From positions 125,711,817 through 125,775,816 of the forward strand of contig CM043958.1 of the NCBI GenBank assembly GCA_014529385.2: DNA of 64,000 nt, written 5' to 3'. Both the position numbers and the translations under genes were made by a program. Below the pieces are notes generated by a model. That model did not search any database. It was not told the origin of the DNA and worked only from the letters and a program-made list of their open reading frames with translations. Of this stretch, positions 47,281 through 59,371 are shown one piece after another. This DNA is from Adiantum capillus-veneris. Taxonomy: Eukaryota; Streptophyta; Polypodiopsida; Polypodiales; Pteridaceae. How positions within the stretch are numbered: the first letter of the stretch is position 1; the number at the start of each line of letters is the position of its first letter.

Positions 47281-48586
47281 ACATTCCTTCAAAATGAAGT
47301 AGTGGGTCCTATTTATAGATATTTGGATTGGAATCTAGCTGTCTATACATAGTATAAGTATTGTAGTAGTTATTGTTGGTAACTGCCAGATCCAACTATG
47401 TGACTTGGTTATGAACGAGTGCCTGACTAAGGCCCGTTCCTATTGTCTACAAAGGGGTGGGCAATGAATCCTAGAAAAGAATCAGGTAAGAGAATATTAT
47501 GCAACATATTCTATCACAAATATGTGTTTATGGCAAAGATAACCAAAATGACATAATGCAAGAAGTGGTCAATGACAAGCATATTGTGCGGCCAACTCAG
47601 AATAAACTCCATGAACAATCCCTCCATTTTTTCTCTACGCTTAGAACCTCTCTAGGTATCAGATGACAAAGTCAAATGACAAACTTTCTCCAAGAATTGT
47701 GCACTAGCCATGTTGGTGAATGGCCCAAAGCATGTTGATACTAAAAGCATTAGCTTGATTAAATAGCTAGGCCTACTTGATATTCATCCAAGGAACCTTT
47801 ATGCTACTATGTGTAGAGTTGATGGTGACGAGAAATGATCAAGCATTTTTCCACAGGACTCATGTGAGAGACAATCCGTATATGGTAAACTATCCCAAGA
47901 AGTTAAGAAGATAGTTGTTAAATTTTGTGTTGGGCATAATATTGTTGAGAAGTTTAGCTATCTGCATTACTTAAAGTAGTCACTTTCTATAAGTGTGACA
48001 CATAATGATACACATGTTCTATATTGTATGTTATGTGCTATGTGTGATCTATACTATGCTTGACTATAGCTACATAACTCTCAGATATTTCTCTTTCTAT
48101 GTTTTTACATAGTATATATCATATAGCATGATATTTGTGCTATATAGCATGTACTCTATGGTATTGTTGAGAAGCTTAGATGTGTGCATGGTTCTTATAG
48201 TAGCCCGTTTCCCTAGGTGTGCCATATAGTGATGAAGATGTGCTATATAGTGTAATGTTCTATGTTTTGTGTTTTTTTGCATGCTACATAGCAATAGTTT
48301 GTGCTATATAGCAAGTAGCTAAGGCATTGTGGAATTGATTCTCTATGTGCATGGCTTTCCTAAGCATGTGATATAGTAAGTGTACCATCTATATAGCTTA
48401 GTCATTGTTTTGTTTAGTTCATAGCATGTATTGCAAAGGTTCTAGATCACAACACGCTTACTCATGTTTTCTTTATAGATAGAGTATTTTTTGAGGTTTA
48501 GAGACACTCATCAAGAGGTGCAGATTGGCCAAAGATCCTTTGAGAAGCTAAAACCATGGTTTGTGAGAAAGATTAACGATGGAAAT
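47281..48586. other. Non-coding flank with degenerate tandem repeats
   Basis: No gene seen. From about 47940 to 48430 three loosely related units of roughly 170-220 bp follow each other (starts near 47941, 48161 and 48332), each with ATTGTxGAGAAGxTTAG-like, TGTGCATGG-like and TGTGxCATATAGTxATG-like words and the palindrome TGCTATATAGCA (48138-48149, 48302-48313). Confidence 0.55.
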
Positions 48587-48813
48587 TGTTACCATATACA
48601 TGTGGCAGTGATGTGTGTGAACACACTAGGACTGCCATGGCATTTTTTCCCTCTTTAGGAGGTTTTTTCCCCCGTACATTGTATATACGCCCATCACTCT
48701 AGGGCTGTCTATCTTTCCATTGCACACTAAGTAACATACTATCTATTGTGTGCCTTGAGCTTCCTTCGTCTTCTCCAAGCTGTGTGTGTTTCTCTGCAAC
48801 CCTAATTTCAACA
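48587..48813 (+). repeat. C1 5' LTR
   Basis: TGTTACCATA...TTTCAACA, 227 bp, with a possible TATA (GTATATAC) at 48681-48688. Same family as the fragment at 1-148. Confidence 0.93.
48681..48688 (+). promoter_or_regulatory. Putative TATA box of C1
   Basis: GTATATAC in the middle of the 5' LTR, preserved in the other copies with small changes. Confidence 0.35.
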
Positions 48814-48815
48814 AT

Positions 48816-48827
48816 TGGTATCAGAGC
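48816..48827 (+). promoter_or_regulatory. C1 primer binding site
   Basis: TGGTATCAGAGC two bases after the LTR, the classic plant initiator-Met tRNA primer site. Confidence 0.92.
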
Positions 48828-49126
48828 AGGTCAGGTCCTCTCGGGCTTAGTCGCCAGCTACTCCAGCACACGCCTGCTCACTTTCTCTGATTTTAGTGAG
48901 CTTTGGTCTACTCAGAATTTTTATTTGGGCTCATTTCAGCCTCCGTTTCCACTACAGAAAGTACTACATAGGCTATTTCATCATTTTGTGTAGAATTTCT
49001 GTCAGTGCCGTTTTTTGCATAGCATGTGCCTTATAGTCTTCTACGGTTTGTGCTATATAGCACAGGTTGTTCTTGCTCGGTTTCTCCTATTTTTGGGCAG
49101 TTTTCACATCAGGTGCAACATTTACC

Positions 49127-50191
49127 ATGGCTGACAACACCAACACAGATGTGTTCAAGATGTTTGCTGCTGAGGACAGGTTGGATGGGTACAACTACCC
49201 TATGTGGGCTTATATGATGCAAAATGTTCTTGTGTCAAAGGGTGTCTGGAACATTGTGCAGGGCATTGATGTACGTCCTGGTTCTGAGGATATAGGCGAT
49301 GTTGAGGATGTTGCAGGTCTTGCTGCTGCAAGGATTGCAGCTGTTAGAGTCGTAGTCAAAACAAGCTCATTGGGATGTTAAGGATGCGCAGGCTCATGCA
49401 TTGATTGTGTTGTCTGTGAAGCGCACCATTGTTCCTCACATCCGTTCAGCAAAATCTTCAAAACAAGCTTGGATATTTTGGCCGGTCTTTATGCAAGTCG
49501 CAATGAGGCTAAAATTGCTTTGCTGCGTAAAGAGCTGGAGTCGAAGATTATGCATGAGGAAGATGATACAGACACTTTCCTTGCTAGTATCAAGGATATC
49601 AATGAGCAGCTTATTTCTGCAGGTGAAGTAATTTCAGACAGTTCCCTTGTGCAGACTGTTCTTGATGCCTTACCAGATTCCTACCAAACTTTTGCTAGTA
49701 CTTGGAGACTGATGACCCAAGGAAATCCTGAAGTTGTCAAGTTTGATGCATTATGCACATTGCTGTTGCAAGAGTCGCTTTCTAGAAAAAACAAGACTAG
49801 AGAGCGTGCAGTTGAACAGGATTTTATTGCTTCTCAAAGAAAGGGTGGTAACAGCAATGCAGCCACTTCTTATGGTTCTGCTGCGAGTGGCAAAATGTAT
49901 GTTCCTAATGCTTCTGCTGGCAGCAATTTATTTGGAAATTCTGGTGATAAGGGCAAAAAGAAAATGTGTTGCCATTATTGTAAATCCAATGATCACTTGA
50001 TCAAGTCATGTCCTAAGTTAAAGACCAAAGAGGCTAAGAAGAAAGAGGGTGGTTCCACTGCAAATGCTGGTTCCACTACAAATGCAGCCATTGTTGAGTC
50101 TTCTATGAAAGGAGACTGTGTTGCTGATGTTGATGGAAAATGGGCTTTTAGCACACAATGCACTTACAATCCTGTTGTCCGTGATGCATGA
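49127..50191 (+). pseudogene. C1 gag
   Basis: Capsid/nucleocapsid part of the copia polyprotein. Start at 49127 (MADNTNTDVF), preceded by a ~300-bp leader. The N-terminus has the copia gag signature (FAAEDRLDGYNYPMWAYMMQNVL), then a UBN2-like region (AWDILAGLYASRNEAKIALLRKEL...IKDINEQL...VLDALPDSYQTFAS). The zinc knuckle is intact (CHYCKSNDHLIKSC). A frameshift near 49355-49375 separates the first 85 codons from the rest, and a second shift near 49460-49480 is implied by overlapping frames. A TGA at 50189 ends this segment, though the same frame continues straight into the protease. Confidence 0.88.
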
Positions 50192-51325
50192 TTGTTAGTT
50201 GCTGCAGATTCACATGTGTGGTATTTTGATAGTGGTTCTACAAAGCACATTACCTCACATCGTGAATTATTTACCTCTCTTGAGTTTGTCCCTCATGGGA
50301 ATTCAGTCACTTGTGCCAACAATGCCTCTTATCCAGTTCAGGGAGTTGGAAAGATTGTTCTTACTGCTGCAAATGGCAGTTCCTTCACACTTGTTGATGC
50401 ACTTTATGTACCTGGGATTAAGAAGAATCTCTTGTCTGTATCCACACTTGCTAGACTTGGACTTGTAGTCAAATTTATGGATGACAGATGTACAGTTTAT
50501 GATCTCAGTTTTGGTGATGAAATTGTTGCATCTGGCCTTTTGTGCCGTGGGCTGTATAAGCTCTCTTTGTATGACAAGTGTGGACAAAATTTTGCAAATG
50601 CTGTTGTAGATTCAAGGGCTATTTCAGATGCAAAGCTTTGGCATGCACATTTTGGTCATCTGAATTTTGCTAGTTTGCTACATTTGCAGAAATCTGATAT
50701 GGTTGCTTCTTTGCCGCCTCTTCAAGCACCTGTCAAACATGTTTGTGAAGGCTGTATTTTGGGTAAGATGCAGCGTTCTAAATTTCCAAAGGATGGTTCA
50801 GTTCGGGCCACATGCAGGTTGCAGCTTGTGCATAGTGATGTTTGTGGGCCCATGCAAACTCCGTCCTTGGGCAATTACTTGTACTTCGTGACTTTCATTG
50901 ATGATTACTCTAGGCATGCATGGGTATTTCCGCTTAAAGCGAAGTCCGAAGTTTTTATGTGCTTCAAACAATTTCTAGCTATGGCTGAAAATGTCTCGAA
51001 ATGTACTATGGGCACCCTCCGTTCCGATCGAGGGGGGGAGTATATGTCTCATGAATTTAATGCATTTCTGGCTAGTCGTGGGATAAAACACCAATGTACA
51101 GCGCCTTATACACCTCAGCAAAATGGTGTTGCTGAGAGGAAAAATAGGTCACCAACGGAAATGGCACGATGTATGATCAAAAGTCAAGCTTTGCCTCATT
51201 CTTTTTGTCTTGAGGCCATCATGTGTGCCACTTATGTACTTAACTGGTGTCCTATGAAAGCTTTGCAGTCTATTACTCCATATGAAGCATGGCATGATAG
51301 AAAGCCTTCTATTGAGCACATGCGT
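50192..51325 (+). pseudogene. C1 protease and integrase (5' part of pol)
   Basis: Continues the gag frame after the TGA at 50189. The aspartic protease site is WYFDSGSTKHIT with the flap-like VTCANNASYPVQGVG; the expected D-S-G is intact. Integrase follows: zinc finger LWHAHFGHLNF...CEGCILGK, then catalytic residues in VHSDVCGPM and LRSDRGGEYMS, and TPYTPQQNGVAERKNRSPTEMAR for the Glu. The reading frame is interrupted at HMR (51325) by insertion of T3 and resumes at VFGCLAYA (59372). Confidence 0.92.
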
Positions 51326-52489
51326 TGTCAAGAGTTTTTTGGAGCAAGGGATTACGCATATGTACATACACATGCATGGTGCATCAAATAAGAAATTGCC
51401 CATTTTTCAGAGCCAAGTGGTTACGTGGGGCCCACATGTGTACATGTAGGACATGGTGTACATAGTGCATCGATTTTCACTATTACCAGTACCAGTGTGT
51501 TTGTTCTACAATAATGAGGAGTTGGTAGCACGTAAAACTTCTTGAGGAAGCTATCCACGGCCCGAAGACATGAGGTAAGCAGGTGTGTCATATGGCATCT
51601 AGTGGCGTTAGGAGGTCGAATGGGGTCAATACGGGGGTCAATAGTTGCACGTGGATAAGTACGGACACAACGTGGATGTTTTCTTGTGATAATTATGCAA
51701 AACAATCATCATGAGGACTATTTTTTGGGGCCACTTCACGTGGTGGTGGGATGCATTATTGAAAAAAGTCGAGTGCGAGGTGTGCGGATGGATGCAGCAG
51801 GGTGACAACTATGCACTGCGAAGTCAGCTTTTGGCGTGTTCGGGGTCCGTTTGAGGTCAACTAAAAGGCCAAAGGTGCACAAGTAATAAAGCTAAGTGTG
51901 GGAACTGAAAAAACATAGAGAAGACCAGAAAAAACGTGGAGAAGAGAGGAGGAGCAGCCGCAATTGTGTTTTTGGGGTTTTTGGAGCCTGTTTTGGCCGT
52001 AAACTGCTCATTCGAGGTCGGATTTGAGCACTTTGACATTGTAGACTAGGGTTTTGGGTTGTTCCAGACGCGATTCCGCTGTCCATTTTGACAAATTTCT
52101 CACTCTTTTTTTGCTATTTTGGCTGTGTAATTTTCTCCTATGAGTGAAGCTTCTGCTCCAATTTGTGATTGTATCTGGTATCTTTTACCCATATTGTGTG
52201 AGCTATTTGCCCCATTGGTGTTGGACCAAGCTCTATTGAATCTAAACATCAGACATTCTCCTCTTTTGAGCTGAGGTCTTTGGGTGTGTGTGTGTGTGTG
52301 TGTGTGTCTGTGTGAAGTGAGTAAACGGGTAGAGTCTCTCCTCTCGCTCCATCGGTGTGTTCCCTGTCTCGGCCAGGTGGATTGTGTAAGCCGAGTGGTG
52401 CCCCATAGTATGTGTGTATGTGTGTATTATTTTAAGAGTGTGTGTCGGGTCATTATAGAGGTGTTCTGTGTGTTTCCATCCCGCTCACA
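51326..52489 (+). repeat. T3 5' LTR
   Basis: 1164 bp, TGTCAAGAG...CCGCTCACA, with a short GT microsatellite near 52283. Confidence 0.92.
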
Positions 52490-52495
52490 TTCTTT

Positions 52496-52513
52496 TGGCG
52501 CCCCCACGGAGGA
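52496..52513 (+). promoter_or_regulatory. T3 primer binding site
   Basis: TGGCGCCCCCACGGAGGA six bases after the LTR; very similar to the E2 site at the same place. The tRNA was not identified. Confidence 0.7.
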
Positions 52514-53549
52514 TCTTCTTTGAGTACCTTCTGCTTCGAGCTTCAAGCTTCGAGATTCGGGATTACAGGTTGTAGACTACAGGTTACAGGTTACACGGAT
52601 AGGTACAGGTACAGGTGATTCACACAGGTACAGGTAGCTGGAGTAGAGTGATTTACTAACAGTGGTGTCACTTGCAGTTGTTGTGGGTATGCATCACTTG
52701 GCGCCTGTTTGAGGGCATTGTCTGCTGGATTGTACGTTACTTGTGGAAATTGCCATTGTACGTCTTTGTGGAGCCATATTTGGTTTTATTTGGCAGTCCC
52801 ATCCATTTCTGAGACTTGGTCTGGAAGATAGTCATTTCTATGACTTGACTATACACGATTTGCATTAGCCTTCGTGAGAGGGTCGATAGTGTGAGGTTTT
52901 ATTGAGCTGGGGGATTCTCAAATGTGGAGATCCTTTCGGTGATACAGATAGCAGCACCCTTTTTATGACCTCACCATAGGCTATGTACTAGTGATTCCTA
53001 TTTGATGCTCGGGTTCTATTACTGGTAGTTTATGCATACATATACGGTCTATATTTTGGGTTCTTACTGCTCTACTTCTGGGGAAACTCTGTCAAAATTT
53101 TTCCAAGTTATGATAGCTAGTTTTTTGGCCTTTTGATCCGTTTATGTTGTTATGCTGCTGAAATTTTGGCAAAATCAGAGGATAAGACAGGTGTGCTTTC
53201 TTGGGAGCTGCATGGTTGACTTTAATGGATGATCAAAATGTCCCTCAATTCACTCCTTTTCATTTAACTCAAAGAATCTAGATAAATATTCATGTGTCCA
53301 GGAAGATTTTTTCCCAGCAGCGCATAGTCTTTATGTTCGGGCCAAGAAGATTAAGAGAGATCCTGGAATGTCCTTTGCCTATTGTAATTCCGATGATTAA
53401 CTATGAAAACTTATTTGATGTGCATGTGTTTGTCCTTATCTAAAGTTGAGATCCATTGAAGTTCTGGGAATTGAGTCAGTCAAAAGTTTTGGGTTCTTGC
53501 ACGTACGTGTGTTCGAAGGGGTTCTCAAAGCATCGTAACTTGGGTAGCC
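52514..53549 (+). other. T3 untranslated leader
   Basis: About 1.0 kb between PBS and gag. It begins with short direct repeats of CAGGTTACAGG/ACAGGTACAGG type (about 52564-52635). Unlike the E2 leader it shows no ORF worth calling. Confidence 0.6.
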
Positions 53550-55784
53550 ATGGCTTTCTCTTATCCGGAGTTTCATGGAAGAAGTGATGAAGATGTGGAA
53601 GACTTTTTGGAAAAGATGGAGGTTGCCTGCATTAGCAACCAGATTCATGTTCCTGCACAGATGTTACGTCTTCTCCAAATTTGTTCGAAGAGTGATGCAC
53701 GAGTTTGGTCCAAAGCATTTGAAGAGGAGTTGTGTGTGGCTGATCCACCTGTAAGATTGAGTTGGGACAATCTAAGGCATGGATTGGAAGTGGAGTTTAT
53801 GAAGATAGAAGATCCTGACAAAGTGTGACAAGAAGTACAGGCTTTAGTGCAAAAGGAAGGTGAGCAAGTAGATGCGTACATACGTAAGTTCTCATTGGCA
53901 TGGGAGCGTATGTGCAAGGCCTTAGCACCACAGGTACCCCCGCCTCACATGATGAAGAAGGATAGGTTCTTGGCTGGTCTTTGGGATAATATACGTTGGA
54001 GACGGGAGCTAAAGAAGCCTAGGACATAGGAAGATGCACTAGAGGTGGCAAGGAAAAAAGAGTGGAAGCTGAGGAAAATGATCCAGCTAGGAGTAGAGTC
54101 TTTGCCCATGAGGTCTGAATTTCAGCCTATGGATTCTTTACAAGGTCGCATGCCAGGGGTTCATCATGAACCAGTGGTTTTTGTTACTCCTCAGGTTATG
54201 CCAGCAGTGATCACTACAGCAGTGCAAGATGATGGGCGAAGGCAAGACATGAGGCAAGTGGTAGATTTAATGAAGAATCTCAGACTAAACATGCTAGGTC
54301 AAGTGGGAAATAATCGAGGTCGATGGAGGTATGCAAATTAGCCAGGAGGTGAAGAAAGACCTAGGAATGGTGTTGGACAAAGCAATGGTAGGTTTTGGAG
54401 ACAGACGCCCACATGTTATAATTGCGGAGATTTGAGCCACATTAGCCCACAATGTTATAAGCCACCAAGGATGGGGGGAGACATGTATACATTGCCAAGA
54501 CAGGTGCTAACTAGGTCAAATGATTATGGCATTGAAATCAAGGGAGAAGAAGGAACCAGTGGATTAACTCAGGAGGAAAAGGGAAAGAAAAAAGTGTTAA
54601 GTGGAGTCACCTTGGAGAACGCATCAAAGCTAGAGGATACATTAGTGATGCCTATTGGGAAGAGGACCACATAGGAAAAGGAAGGAAGAAGTTCCCCAGG
54701 TCCTAGTAAGAAGAATGGAAAGACCCATGAAGGCGAGTATGTCAAGGCCAAGAGGAAAAGGAAGGCTCGTCACAAGTTTCATGTTTCAGATTTTCCACTA
54801 GGGGATGGGCAATTAAGCTATGGCTTGAAGGAGTATCTGACAAGCAGAAAGGCAGATGTTACTTTTAGGCAGCTTATAGAGATGGTGCCTAAGCTAAAGA
54901 GACAGTGGAAGAGAATGGTTAACCCAATGGAGAAAGAGCCAGAGAGGGGTTCAATGAAGGTGTTGGCAATGGATGAGCTACCAGACATTTTCCCAGTAGT
55001 AGATGTGTGGCACAAAATAAAAAACTTGGGACAAGGTTATGTTGATGGTGGAGCCCAAATATGTTTCATAACACACTCATGCGTTGAGAAGATGGGTCTT
55101 ACAGTGACTGGGGTGTCAGGTTTCCGGAAAAAATTGGCAAACCATCAAAAAGTAAAATGTTTGGGTGTTGTAAAGAGCTTAGAAGTGGAGGCATATGATG
55201 CAAATGCAGTGGTTGATTTTCGTGTGATGCCAGCGGGGTTGGGAGCATATCCTATTATACCGGGCAGACCATGGTTACATGGAGTGGGAGCTGTTCAAGA
55301 TTGGAGAAATGGTACGATTAGCCTCTATGGAAAGACAGGTGCTAAGAATCTATATAATATGGACACAAGGAAACGATTGGATGATCTCTATGAAGATGAT
55401 GATGAGTCTAGTGATGAAGACTATTCCACAGTGTCTAATGAGGACAATGATAGCACTACCAGCAGTGATGAAGATGTTGATGTTGCATTTCTTTTGATGG
55501 ACAAAGGAATCCAGGATTTTGGTTTAGTTGCATTTGCAAATGAGGTTGAAGATGAAAGTGAAGGGCCTTATGAAGTGATTGAAGGGCTGATGCAAACCAA
55601 GGTTGAGTTGTCAAAGAAGCAAGAATTGATGACACAAATGATCAGTGAATACCTCTCAGCTATGGAGAAGGAGATATATTTGCACATGCTGGCTAGTTTT
55701 CCTGATTTGTTCATTACTTCATATGAAGAGATCAGAGGGTTCAAGGGAGAAGAGATGCATATAGAGCTGAAAGAGGGTGCCTAG
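53550..55784 (+). pseudogene. T3 gag and protease
   Basis: One reading frame from ATG 53550 (MAFSYPEFHG) to 55784 broken by in-frame stops at about 53826 (TGA), 54027, 54339 and 54672, and ended by TAG at 55782. Capsid region at residues ~1-160 (FLEKMEVACI, ARVWSKAF, W.NL.....EF, RFLAGLW). The zinc knuckle is intact (CYNCGDLSHISPQC, ~54417-54458). A basic linker (KRKARHKFHVSDFPLG) precedes the protease, which has active site YVDGGAQICFI and GLGAYPIIPGRPWLHG. An acidic Ser/Glu/Asp tract (about 55385-55490) follows. Matches the decayed fragment at 35925-37020 domain for domain. Confidence 0.9.
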
Positions 55785-58700
55785 CTAGTGTGGAAAAGGC
55801 TAAGAAGGATGGGTCAAGAGCAAATGGAAGCCTTGCGGGAAGAGGTGGACAAGTTATTGAAGACATGGTTCATAGTCCCTGTGGAGACCACAGAATGGGT
55901 TAGTCCAGTAGTAGTCAATCCAAAGAAGGATGGAAGGTGGAGGATTTGTGTAGATTTTAAACCCTTAACTGCAGCCACTAAGAAGAACCCATATCCTCTT
56001 CCATTCATTGATCAGATCTTGGATTCACTGGCAGGTTATGAGAGGTACAGTGTGTGTGATGGTTTTTCAGGCTATTTTCAATTGAAGATTTCTCTTAAAG
56101 ACCGCCAAAGACAACTTTCGTTACGCCATGGGACTGCTATTGCTACACGGTATTGCCATTTGGGTTGTCAAATGGACCATATTTCTATCAAGAGAGAGAA
56201 AATTGGGTGTTGGAACCATTCATTGGTAGTTGTGTTTAAGCTTTTATAGATGACTTTTGTGTCTACAGCAGTAGGGTTGAACACCATGAGAAGTTGCAGA
56301 TGGTATTGGCTCGATATGATGAATGTGGAGGGAAACTAAATCCAAAGAAATTTCATCTAGCACAGCCAAGGGTGAAGTTATTGGGCCACATGGTGTCAGA
56401 AAATGGCATTGAGGCTGATACAGACAAGGTTAAGTCTATTATTCTTCTTCCATCACCTACGAGTACGAAGCAATTGGCAACCTTTATACACACAGTGAAG
56501 TACATGGCGCGGTTTATTCCATTGTCTTCTCAGCTTCTTTATCCATTACAACAAGTGTCAAAGCCTGATCCATTGCAATGGGATGACAAGTGTGAAGAAG
56601 TGTTTCAAGAGGTGAAAGAGGTGTTAGGGGGGTTGTCATCCATGCAGGCTCCTGATTAGAAGCAAGTATTTTATGTAAATCCATCAGTAGGGGATGATGC
56701 CATTGGGGCCATGCTATTGCAAAAGGGGAAGGGTAGCCATTATATGAGGACAGTGTATTGTGCAAGCCGAGTGAAGTTGGTAGCAGAGAGAAAATTCTTG
56801 GAAGTAGAGCTAGTGATGGCCAATGTAATATTTGCTTGTCGACGATTTCGTCATTACTTGCTACCACGACCTTTTGTTATCTTGACGAGTTATGACTTTT
56901 TGCCACAGTTAATTAATGGCACTAACATGTCAAATGTGGTCAAGAAATGGGTAATTGAGCTGCAAGAGTTTGAGTTCTCTTTTCTAGTGGAAGACAGTAC
57001 AAGGGCTACCCTAGCCGATTTGTTGACTTACAAAGAGAATCCCCTTCTTGTTAAGGAAGAGGTGGTGATAAAGGTAGTTGAATAAGTGCCACAGATCAGC
57101 AATGCACATGTGTTGTTCTTTGATGGATCTTACAAAAAGAGCCATGATGCGGCTTCAGGGGGTATAGCACTTTATGATCCAGAGGGGAAGCTAGTATGCA
57201 AGAGAGGGTTCAAATTGGATGCTCATATTAACAATGAGGCTGAATATACTACTTTGGAAGCCGGATTACACATTTGTTTGAAGCATGGGGTTAGAAGGTT
57301 GAGCATAAAAGGTGATGCCTTGTTAGTTGTGAAGCAAGTGTTGGGTGTGTGGAAGAGCAAGAACACCTCATTGAAGGAAATGTGCTTCAGAATTAAAGGC
57401 CTGTTAAAAAAGTTCGAAGCATGGAGCATCAGACACATTGAACGTGCTCTAAATGGAGAGGCAGATGAAGTAGCTCAAAGCATGATTGGGGAGCTATTTG
57501 TGTCGAGGACCACTTTACCTCTTTATCATGGCCGGGAAAGTTTGGCACAAGAAGAGGAGTTTTTGCTAACAGGAATCATTCCAAAGGAGATTCATAAGTC
57601 TAAGAAGTATGGTTTTGTGTGTAGAGCATACAGGTACAAATTGTTTGGTGATGTCTTATACATGAAAGGGGCTGATCTCGTGTTGAGACATGTACCTTGG
57701 CGGGAGGAGCTTTATAGAGTGTTGGAAGAGAATCATGAAGGCGCATGTGGCGGCCATTTTGGTCTAAAGATCACCTTGCATAAGATCTTGCAAGAGGGGT
57801 ATGTATGGCCTAGTTTGCACAAGGGTGTTCACCATTGGTGTAGGTCTTGCAATAGGTGCCAAGCATTTGGGAAGAGAGTGTTGAAGCCAGAGTTACGAAA
57901 AACCATCATGGTGTTTGATGTGTTTGAAAAGTGGGGGATTGATGCAGCAGGCCCGTTACCTATCACAAGCAGGGGTAAAAGCTATATTTTGACTGCAGTG
58001 GACTATCTCTCTAGATGGGCAGAGGCTATAGCAGTAAAACAGATCACTGCAAAGGATGTGGCAAAAATTTTGTATGATGAAATATGTTGCAAGTTTGGGT
58101 GCCACGTGAGCTACTTTCGGATAAGGGTCCAGGATTTAGAGCTAAGCTGCTAGACTTTTTATGCGCGAAGATGAAGATTAGGCATCATCATTCCACTCCT
58201 TATTACCCACAGTGTAATGGCTTAAATGAAAGATTAATGGTGAGTTGGTACAAATTCTTTCGAAAGTGACAGAAAGGAAAGAATTGGGATTTGGAATTTC
58301 CTAGTGCATTATGGGCTTACCGTACTTCGGTGAAGACAGGTACATGGTTTACTCCATTTCATTTGGTATATGGAAAGGAATCATTATTGCCTGTGGAGGT
58401 AGAGTTGCCTGCAGTCAAGATGTTAGGGAAGTTGCTTGGGCCGCCTAGTGATGCATTCAAAGAGAGGCTCTTACAGTTACAAGAGGTCCAGCTGGATAGG
58501 ATGAGTGCATTGGAACATTATGGGCAAATGCAAGATAATGCTTTGGCAAAGATAAATGAAAAGTTCAAAAGTAAGGGTATCAAGAAGCATGACTTGGTTT
58601 TGCACTACAACAGTAAGCTGGACAACACCTTCCAAAAGAAGTTTTAGATTAAGTGGGAAGGCCCTTTCAAGGTAGTGGAGTGTTTTCCGAATGGTACATA

Positions 58701-58863
58701 TCAGCTGGCTAACGTGGATGGTGTTCTACATAATTCAAGGGTAAATGGATTGTGTCTTAAATTATATCATGCCAGGTTAATGATGGTGGAGCAAAATGAG
58801 TTGTCTGTGGATCAAGCAGTGTTGGTGAGGGATCAGGAGACTTGTGATGCGGCAAGTCTCTAA
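55785..58863 (+). pseudogene. T3 RT, two RNases H and integrase
   Basis: Continues the polyprotein: RT (WVSPVVVNPKKDGRWRICVDFKPL, CDGFSGYFQLK, a frameshifted stretch at 56110-56260, then FIDDFCVYSS read in another frame), RNase H (YCASRVKLVAERKF...LADLLTYKE), second RNase H (FFDGSYKKS, NNEAEYTTLEAGL, KGDALLVVKQ, NGEADEVAQ), integrase zinc finger (HEGACGGHF...CRSCNRC) and core (WGIDAAGP, SDKGPGF, LNERLM). A GPY/F WEGPF module follows a KKF-TAG-IKW stop. Stops at ~56657 (APD-stop-KQ, expected Trp), 57083 and 58645; frameshifts near 56120, 58110 and 58265. The last coding codon abuts the truncated LTR. Confidence 0.9.
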
Positions 58864-59142
58864 ACTGCTCATCCGAGGTCGGATTTGAGCACTTTGACAT
58901 TGTAGACTCGGGTTTTGGGCCATTTCGGACGCGATGCTGCTATCCATTTTGCCAAATTCCTCACTCTTTTTCTGCTATTTTGGTTGTGTAAGTTTCTCTT
59001 ATGAGTGAAGTTTCTGTTCCAATTTGTGATTATATCTGGTATCTTTTACCCATATTGTGTGAGCTATTTGCCCCAGTGGTGTTGGCCCAAGATCTATTGA
59101 ATCTAAACATCAGACATTCTCCTCTTTTGAGATGAGGTTTTT

Positions 59143-59208
<66 letters not shown>

Positions 59209-59367
59209 AGTGGGTAAACGGGTAGACTAGCTCCATCGGTGTGTTCCCTGTCTCGGCCAGGTGGGTTGTGTAAGCTGAGTGGTGCCCCATAGTATGTGTG
59301 TGTATCATTCCAAGAGTGTGTGTCCGGTCATTATAGAGGCGTTCTGTGTGTTTCCATCCCGCTCACA
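58864..59367 (+). repeat. T3 3' LTR, 5'-truncated
   Basis: 504 bp equivalent to the last ~490 bp of the 5' LTR (from AAACTGCTCATxCGAGG at ~52002). The PPT and the first ~670 bp of LTR are deleted, joining coding sequence directly to mid-LTR. The GT microsatellite here (59144-59207) is much longer than in the 5' LTR. Confidence 0.9.
59144..59207. repeat. (GT)n microsatellite in T3 3' LTR
   Basis: About 32 GT units; the homologous position in the 5' LTR has about 12. Confidence 0.95.
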
Positions 59368-59371
59368 GCGT

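Larger units (their letters stand above)
51326..59367 (+). mobile_element. Tat-type gypsy element T3 nested in C1
   Basis: An 8.04-kb plus-strand element beginning TGTCAAGAG and ending GCTCACA, with GCGT on both sides (51322-51325 and 59368-59371). Excision of T3 and one GCGT exactly restores the C1 codons for His-Met-Arg-Val-Phe-Gly-Cys. Contains a full 5' LTR, PBS, gag, protease, RT, two RNases H and integrase, and a 3' LTR that has lost about its first 670 bp. Its LTR is of the same family as the solo LTR at 19988-21127 and its pol is closest to T1. Numerous stops make it non-autonomous now. Confidence 0.93.

Noticed and set aside
48097-48313. TATA/palindrome-rich repeats as a CRISPR-like array
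   Set aside because: Units are degenerate, long and irregularly spaced, and the surroundings are plant retroelements.
53436-53917. Minus-strand frames antisense to T3 gag
   Set aside because: Overlap a clear capsid-domain frame on the plus strand and lack motifs.
59030-59308. 92-aa Thr-His-rich minus-strand frame
   Set aside because: Translation of the GT microsatellite in the T3 3' LTR.
59279-59371. ATG at 59279 as the start of the downstream copia protein
   Set aside because: It lies in the T3 LTR; the true frame is the C1 polyprotein resuming after the insertion at 59372.
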